This document shows, in pieces, positions 7,971 to 11,752 of a DNA stretch of 11,752 nucleotides. The position numbers and the translations under genes are program-made. The stretch covers positions 389,627 through 401,378 of the forward strand of contig KE356562.1 in assembly GCA_000416005.1 (NCBI GenBank), given 5' to 3'. Origin of the DNA: Haloquadratum sp. J07HQX50 (GTDB lineage Archaea; Halobacteriota; Halobacteria; Halobacteriales; Haloferacaceae). The notes beneath the pieces are model-generated. The model searched no databases. It was not told where the DNA came from and worked only from the letters and a program-made list of their open reading frames with translations. The first letter of the stretch is position 1. Every line of letters starts with the position of its first letter.

Positions 7971-8291
7971 CACATGCTCACCGCGATTGACCAACTATTC
8001 AATCGTTTCTCGACTCATCTCGGCTGCCGTTCCCACGTGGGGCGAATGCTCCCAACGCCCGCCTCCCCAGTACAACGACCGCATCAGTTCGGGATATTCT
8101 GACCACACTCTCTGTGCTGTCACGCTTTTCAGCCGTAATGCAGACACAATCTCACTTGGCGAGTGTTTCGGACGCGCTCCCAAGAACACATGGTCAGGAG
8201 AGATATGCAGCGACCGCAACTCGTAGTTGCTCTACTCGACAATCGCATGCGATTCCGATTCCAATTCTTTCTGCAACTCGAGAAACAAGTG
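7971..8291 (-). pseudogene. tnpA: Dead IS200-type Y1 transposase (tnpA relic)
   Basis: The minus strand in one continuous frame reads LFLELQKELESESHAIVE, stop, then SNYELRSLHISPDHVFL, RPKHSPSEIVSAL, SVTAQRVWSEYPELMRSLYW, HVGTAAEMSRETIE, stop, LVNRGEHV. This follows the order of IS200/IS605 TnpA: helix, PDHVHLF with the HUH metal site, PPKYS..IV, the K-S-A-R..F..P.L....WGG segment, YVGT....S.ETI, and the catalytic-Tyr helix ending in EHV. It is broken in several ways. The second HUH histidine is Phe (HVF), stops occur at 8232-8234 and 7995-7997, and the position normally holding the catalytic Tyr aligns with Leu just after the second stop. The N-terminal strand before 8291 is not recognisable. 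It is therefore incapable of transposition. Confidence 0.8.
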
Positions 8292-8615
8292 ATGTTACTT
8301 CTGGCGGTCAGACACAGCATCAGTTCATGATTGAGACCCCACCGTCTGCCAGACTGAGTCGTGACCTCCGCTTCAATGCTGGGGGTTGGGCAAGCCACTA
8401 TTGCAGGACGGATACGAATCGTTCTGTTCGTGCCTGGCCCTCTTGTCAACAGATACTGGCTTGTTCGGTGGTTGTTCGTGAAAAATGGGCTCGAAGCATC
8501 TCAAAGGTGGATAATATGGTATCAGACTCGCGTATCCACGCCCGTCTATTGTGCCTTTATCACATGCTCGGCTCGTGAACGAACAACTGATGATACTGTA
8601 TCGTGAATCGAAAGC
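8292..8615. other. Gene-poor stretch upstream of the TIM-barrel gene
   Basis: No gene recognised. It should contain the missing start of the tnpA relic on the minus strand, but no conserved N-terminal motif is visible. A plus frame (about 8370-8606) contains a hydrophobic run (RIRIVLFVPGPLVNRYWLV) that could be a fragment of a lost membrane protein, or chance. TTTATC at 8551-8556 could act as a TATA element for the gene starting at 8616. Confidence 0.35.
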
Positions 8616-9449
8616 ATGTACGGCGTTGTGACTCGAAACGCTGACGAAGTTGAGTGGGAGCAGTTTGGTCGTGGGTTCTATGAGGTGAAAGACGTCACTG
8701 GCCGTGCTGCTCAACCGCTGACGAACGCGGTGAATATGATCTCATGCTTTGGGGATACAGCAGCCGCAAACTCTGACCCACAGTTAGTCCCTGTGGATGA
8801 TGCAGGGAACCGAGCCACACGAGACCAACGGTACTTTGATTGGGCATACATTTGCCCGACACATCAAAAATACCAAACTGGATTATTGGAGATTATCTCA
8901 GATAGTGCGGAAGCGAATCCAGCTGTTCGGCTTGATGATGTTGGATTCCCCCGAGAGGGTTACTGTCGATGTGAGCGGTGTACACGACTGTTTGAAGCAA
9001 GCGATCACGAGGACTGGCCCGCTTGGCGTGCGGACATCATCACTGAATTCGTCGAAGAAGCAGTAAAGTTGATTCCAGATCGGAGCTATTTGACACTGTA
9101 TCCAGATCCGTATCCGAGCCATCTGTACGAGCGAGCGGGATTAGACTTGGACGCACTCAGTGAGTTAATCGATGAGTTTGTGATTCCGTTATATGATATC
9201 CACTATGCCACGACATACTGGCTTGAAGCGCTGATAAACGGATTCCAGACACGGTTCGCCGACTCCACTGTCTCACTCGCTGTGGAACTATATGCCGTTG
9301 AGGTCGATATCGATAACTTAGTTCAAGCGACGAATGTGGCTGAAGTGTATGCTGACGGGGTTTATTTCGGGTATGATGCCTCGAATGCTGCAGCGGCACT
9401 TCGCCGTAAACACGCAGATAATCAGTCTGGAGAGACGTACGGTCCCTGA
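8616..9449 (+). CDS. Conserved-type protein of unknown function with glycosidase-like TIM-barrel features
   Basis: A 277-residue acidic protein with no signal peptide or membrane segment. Regularly spaced beta-strand/motif units suggest a TIM barrel: FDWAYICPT (74-82), VRLDDVGFP (104-112), YLTLYPDPYP (158-167), FVIPLYDIHYATTYWLE (188-204), SLAVELYAV (220-228) and GVYFGYDAS (248-256). The unit WxxxCPT...RLDDVGFPxxxYCRCERC resembles, from memory, putative glycoside hydrolase-like proteins in which a strand ending in Asp (DGIxLDYIRFP type) is followed by a Cys cluster; here C117, C119 and C122. D107/D108, E224 and D254 at strand ends are candidate catalytic acids. I believe it belongs to a conserved haloarchaeal family, but no biochemical function is known to me. 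It stands alone between a transposon relic and an ion exchanger. ATG 8616 is the first start in this frame. Confidence 0.75.
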   Translation: MYGVVTRNADEVEWEQFGRGFYEVKDVTGRAAQPLTNAVNMISCFGDTAAANSDPQLVPVDDAGNRATRDQRYFDWAYICPTHQKYQTGLLEIISDSAEANPAVRLDDVGFPREGYCRCERCTRLFEASDHEDWPAWRADIITEFVEEAVKLIPDRSYLTLYPDPYPSHLYERAGLDLDALSELIDEFVIPLYDIHYATTYWLEALINGFQTRFADSTVSLAVELYAVEVDIDNLVQATNVAEVYADGVYFGYDASNAAAALRRKHADNQSGETYGP

Positions 9450-9802
9450 CACATACCACATAGCATCACCACGGCGAAGAATCGCTGCTGTTCTTCTAAG
9501 GAAATTTACGTATCTTGACCAGGTGTCGATGGATTCCCACTCGTGCCGTTGAGCCAGGTAATTTAGCTGTGTCCCGGGAGAATGTATGTGAACTGCCTCC
9601 GGGTCACGCTCTGAGGCGCTCCCTGTAGAACTGACTTCCTAACCGATACTTACCGTCAGGATAGCTGCAACAGCGTGAGAGAGTTAAATCAGGTGACTCT
9701 CAAGATGACTGAATGATTCTGCTGTTCTCACTCAGTCGTGCTTTCCACTGGGTGCAGATTGGGTGCGAGATTCCGATCCTGCAAGTGTCGCAAGTATTAA
9801 TC
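9450..9802. other. Intergenic region before the exchanger gene
   Basis: No gene recognised. It ends with the probable promoter region of the exchanger gene, including GTTAAATC (9683-9690) inside an inverted repeat. The final 90 bases could be coding if translation begins at the upstream ATG 9713. Confidence 0.4.
9679..9701 (+). promoter_or_regulatory. TATA-like box within an inverted repeat upstream of the exchanger
   Basis: GAGAGT (9679-9684) and ACTCTC (9696-9701) form a 6-bp inverted repeat around TAAATC, part of the TATA-like GTTAAATC. A regulator bound to the repeat would occlude TBP, so this is a candidate operator. The spacing from this box to ATG 9713 is about 27 bases. Transcription would therefore start near 9713, making the ATG at 9803 the start of a 90-base-leader mRNA or 9713 a leaderless start. 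Confidence 0.3.
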
Positions 9803-10861
9803 ATGACTCTGGAAGAATACTCAATCATGGTGCTTGGCCAGTTTCTCCCTGATACCACAGTAGTTCACGCTGTCGTTATTGCTGGTGCGACTGTAATGAT
9901 CTGGTTTGGGAGTGCATGGCTGGAGAGTTCTGCAGAGCACCTGTCCTCGTACTACGGTCTACCTGCGGTGGTTCAGGGATCTATTGTGGTTGCTGTCGGG
10001 TCAAGCTTTCCGGAGCTCATGAGTGTTATCATCACAGCGTCTGACGGCTCATTTGGATTGGGAGTGGGTGCAATTGTCGGATCAGCGATTTTCAATATTC
10101 TTGTGATTCCGGCACTTTCAGGTATCGCTACGGATGCAGCTGTCGATGCTAATCGGACAATTGTATATAAGGAGGCACAGTTCTACATGCTTTCCGTGTC
10201 GACGCTGGTGATCACATTCGCACTCGCGATTATCTATTACCCTGCCGAGAGTGAGGTGGGACTGAGTGGATTCGTTACCCGCCCACTCGCACTGATTCCA
10301 TTGCTACTGTACGGGTTGTATCTATTTATCCAATGGCAGGATATCGGAGATTACGCTGGTGGCAGCACTGACGATACATCGAATATACCTCGTCAGTGGG
10401 GGCGACTAATTGCCGGATTGGTGATCATTCTTCTGGCCGTTGAATTGCTTGTCGGTGCAGTGAAAGGACTGAACGCGACGTTTGGCATACCAGGGTTTCT
10501 CGCTGGCGTGACTATCCTTGCGGCTGCGACAAGTCTCCCAGACGCGCTGGTCAGCGTTCGCGCAGCCCGTGATGGCAGGGGTGTGACGAGTCTCGGGAAC
10601 GTCCTCGGGTCGAATACGTTTGACCTGTTAGTGGCCATTCCGGTCGGTGTTCTCATCGCAGGAAGTGCTCAGATATCATTCTCCGTTGCAGCACCAATGA
10701 TGGGCGTACTCACCGTCGCAACCATCATTCTCTTTACCGTGCTCCGCACTGATCTGACATTGACACAGCCAGAGTCGTATATACTCCTCATTGCCTACTT
10801 CGTATTTGTTGGCTGGGTGATTGGAGAAACAATCGGAGCCTTTGAGTATATCAAAATATAG
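9803..10861 (+). CDS. Sodium/calcium exchanger-type cation antiporter (CaCA superfamily)
   Basis: A 352-residue integral membrane protein with about ten hydrophobic segments in two inverted halves, joined by a short acidic cytoplasmic loop (about 179-197, DIGDYAGGSTDDTSN). Alpha-1 reads GSSFPELMS (66-74) and GAIVGSAIFNIL (89-100), with ion-site residues E71, S94 and N98. Alpha-2 reads ATSLPDALVS (242-251) and GNVLGSNTFDLL (265-276), with D247, S270 and D274. This E/N plus D/D pattern, and the form GSSxPEL...GxIVGSAxFN, resembles K+-dependent NCKX exchangers more than the bacterial E/E type. It presumably extrudes Ca2+ in exchange for Na+. ATG 9803 (MTLEEYS) starts just before the first helix. 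An in-frame ATG at 9713 would add 30 mostly hydrophobic residues and has a TATA-like element at leaderless spacing, so the start is uncertain. Confidence 0.88.
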   Translation: MTLEEYSIMVLGQFLPDTTVVHAVVIAGATVMIWFGSAWLESSAEHLSSYYGLPAVVQGSIVVAVGSSFPELMSVIITASDGSFGLGVGAIVGSAIFNILVIPALSGIATDAAVDANRTIVYKEAQFYMLSVSTLVITFALAIIYYPAESEVGLSGFVTRPLALIPLLLYGLYLFIQWQDIGDYAGGSTDDTSNIPRQWGRLIAGLVIILLAVELLVGAVKGLNATFGIPGFLAGVTILAAATSLPDALVSVRAARDGRGVTSLGNVLGSNTFDLLVAIPVGVLIAGSAQISFSVAAPMMGVLTVATIILFTVLRTDLTLTQPESYILLIAYFVFVGWVIGETIGAFEYIKI

Positions 10862-11220
10862 CACTCGCTTCTCAGGATCTTCTATCATGATGCCTCGTTT
10901 GAGCTTCGAGTCAAGTAATCCAGCACATATTGATCAAGATACTCAGATATATCTCCCCTCGCGTGAGGCATGACCAGTGTCAGTCCCTGGCCTGGAGTGA
11001 AGGGTGATCGTTGGCAGTGAACACTGAACTGCGGTTCAACTTCTACACAGCCCTGAGAGTCAGGATATTCAACATGACTGAATCTTATCGTTACTGAAGC
11101 TGCAACTGCAGTGTAAGAAATGTCGGGTTTGAGTGATCCCGAAGCCCTTGGCGCGTTCTGTCTGCAGACGCCGTTCGTTTAACCAGTGTGCAGGGGCAGG
11201 AGGAGTCGTTCAGAGAATCT

Positions 11221-11233
11221 TGTAATATTTATG
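11221..11233 (+). promoter_or_regulatory. TATA-like element in the gene-free region
   Basis: TGTAATATTTATG stands out as AT-rich in its surroundings. Transcription would begin about 25 bases on, near 11252, exactly where a short ATG frame starts. Confidence 0.35.
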
Positions 11234-11251
11234 ATGCCGCGAGAGGTATGT

Positions 11252-11293
11252 ATGAAAGAACTTGCTAAGGGGATGTACAATCACGAGCACTGA
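11252..11293 (+). CDS. Possible 13-residue leaderless microprotein
   Basis: ATG 11252 to TGA 11293 encodes MKELAKGMYNHEH. It is noted only because the start codon falls at leaderless distance from the TATA-like element. It could equally be the truncated start of a decayed gene, or a chance frame. No family recognised. Confidence 0.15.
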   Translation: MKELAKGMYNHEH

Positions 11294-11641
11294 TTTGTCA
11301 ACTCCCCAGGACAATGTATGTCAATATGGATGAGCAATCGATTCTGTGATGCTCGAATCAACCCCGGCGGTTCACACGTCCTACAGATATTGAGGGAGTA
11401 CCCCTGGGGACGGAGATCACAGAGTTCCGTAATAACGAGAATCGCCGATTTTCGAGCCAATTGGTCACCCCAAGATACTCGATTCCCTCCAGAGAGCTCT
11501 ATCTTCGTTGACTGGTTTCTCTACGCTCGGAGACCCCAGCGTTGATCCTATCAGGTGTGAGGCCAGTCTCCAGGGGTAGATCGACCCTATTACGAGCTGG
11601 GGGGCAGCAGAGTCGCTCGTTACCATCTTATCATACTCCAA

Positions 11642-11752
11642 TCACGTTGAGAGTGTGTCGATATCAGTGTCGGTCAGTCCTGGACCACTCGGAACAGGAA
11701 TCTCTCCGTTGACAATTCGTGTTGGATCCAGCTCGAGTGATTCATCCAAGTA
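11642..11752 (-). CDS. C-terminal tail of a probable enolase-superfamily enzyme (start outside window)
   Basis: The last 36 codons of a minus-strand gene enter from the right edge and end at TGA (11642-11644). The tail contains RIVNGEIPVPSGPGL, resembling the conserved C-terminal segment of mandelate racemase/muconate-lactonising-type enzymes (NGxIxVPDGPGLGV). After it comes a short acidic end (TDTDIDTLST). Substrate and reaction cannot be inferred because the catalytic barrel lies beyond the window. The gene converges on the gene-free region. Confidence 0.5.
   Translation of the reverse strand, partial: YLDESLELDPTRIVNGEIPVPSGPGLTDTDIDTLST

Larger units (their letters stand above)
10862..11641. 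other. Long gene-free region
   Basis: About 780 bases with no recognisable gene on either strand. Frames are short and lack family motifs. Visible items are a CTGCAACTGCAG inverted repeat (11100-11111), CCCCTGGGG (11401-11409), and an AT-rich TATA-like element at 11221-11233 followed by a 13-codon open frame. It could be a graveyard of decayed genes or host a non-coding RNA; the sequence alone does not decide. Confidence 0.45.

Noticed and set aside
7825..8578. Overlapping plus-strand open frames of 133 and 154 codons
   Set aside because: Much of the first and part of the second are antisense to the readable tnpA relic. Their translations show no motif or haloarchaeal acidic bias, so I treat them as chance frames.
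11318..11545. Plus-strand open frame of 75 codons in the gene-free region
   Set aside because: It is basic and Arg/Ser-rich with no motif and no TATA element at the right distance; most likely non-coding.
1..11752. CRISPR array, tRNA, rRNA or complete insertion sequence
   Set aside because: Reading through the spacers showed no regularly spaced direct repeats, no T-loop GGTTCRAAT box in a cloverleaf, and no intact transposase with paired ends.

Overview
The window looks like a piece of a moderate-GC haloarchaeal chromosome, most like Haloquadratum (a Haloquadratum walsbyi-type genome). This is an inference, not a database match. The reasons are acidic proteins, an isoprenoid-ether lipid enzyme of the archaeal UbiA type, archaeal TATA elements about 25-30 bases before several start codons with little or no 5' leader, base composition near 50 percent by eye rather than the usual 60-65 percent, and long gene-poor spacers with decayed transposons.

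Layout from left to right. (1) 1-1913, minus: most of a secreted, cell-surface BtuF/FhuD-type substrate-binding protein whose C-terminus lies outside the window. It has an unusual sequon-rich N-terminal extension. (2) 2029-2919, plus: a UbiA prenyltransferase, probably digeranylgeranylglyceryl phosphate synthase. (3) 2920-3360: spacer ending in what looks like the tail and right-end hairpins of a lost IS200/IS605-type (TnpB) element. (4) 3366-3638, minus: a 90-residue coiled-coil protein. (5) 3803-7572, plus: four metabolic genes, fructose-1,6-bisphosphatase, glutamate dehydrogenase, and the overlapping pyrB-pyrI pair for aspartate carbamoyltransferase. (6) 7573-8615: about 1 kb without an intact gene, holding a dead IS200 tnpA on the minus strand. 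(7) 8616-9449, plus: a conserved-looking protein of unknown function with glycosidase-like TIM-barrel features. (8) 9803-10861, plus: a cation/Ca2+ antiporter whose ion-binding signature resembles the K+-dependent (NCKX) branch. (9) 10862-11641: about 780 bases with no recognisable gene. (10) 11642-11752, minus: the last 36 codons of a probable enolase-superfamily enzyme.

The metabolic core is co-directional. FBPase and GDH link gluconeogenesis and nitrogen assimilation, and PyrBI starts pyrimidine synthesis from aspartate. Only pyrB-pyrI show tight translational coupling; FBPase and GDH each have a TATA-like element of their own. I found no tRNA, rRNA, CRISPR array or complete insertion sequence. 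The best candidates for new biology are the orphan TIM-barrel protein, the sequon-dense stalk of the binding protein, and the NCKX-like exchanger.
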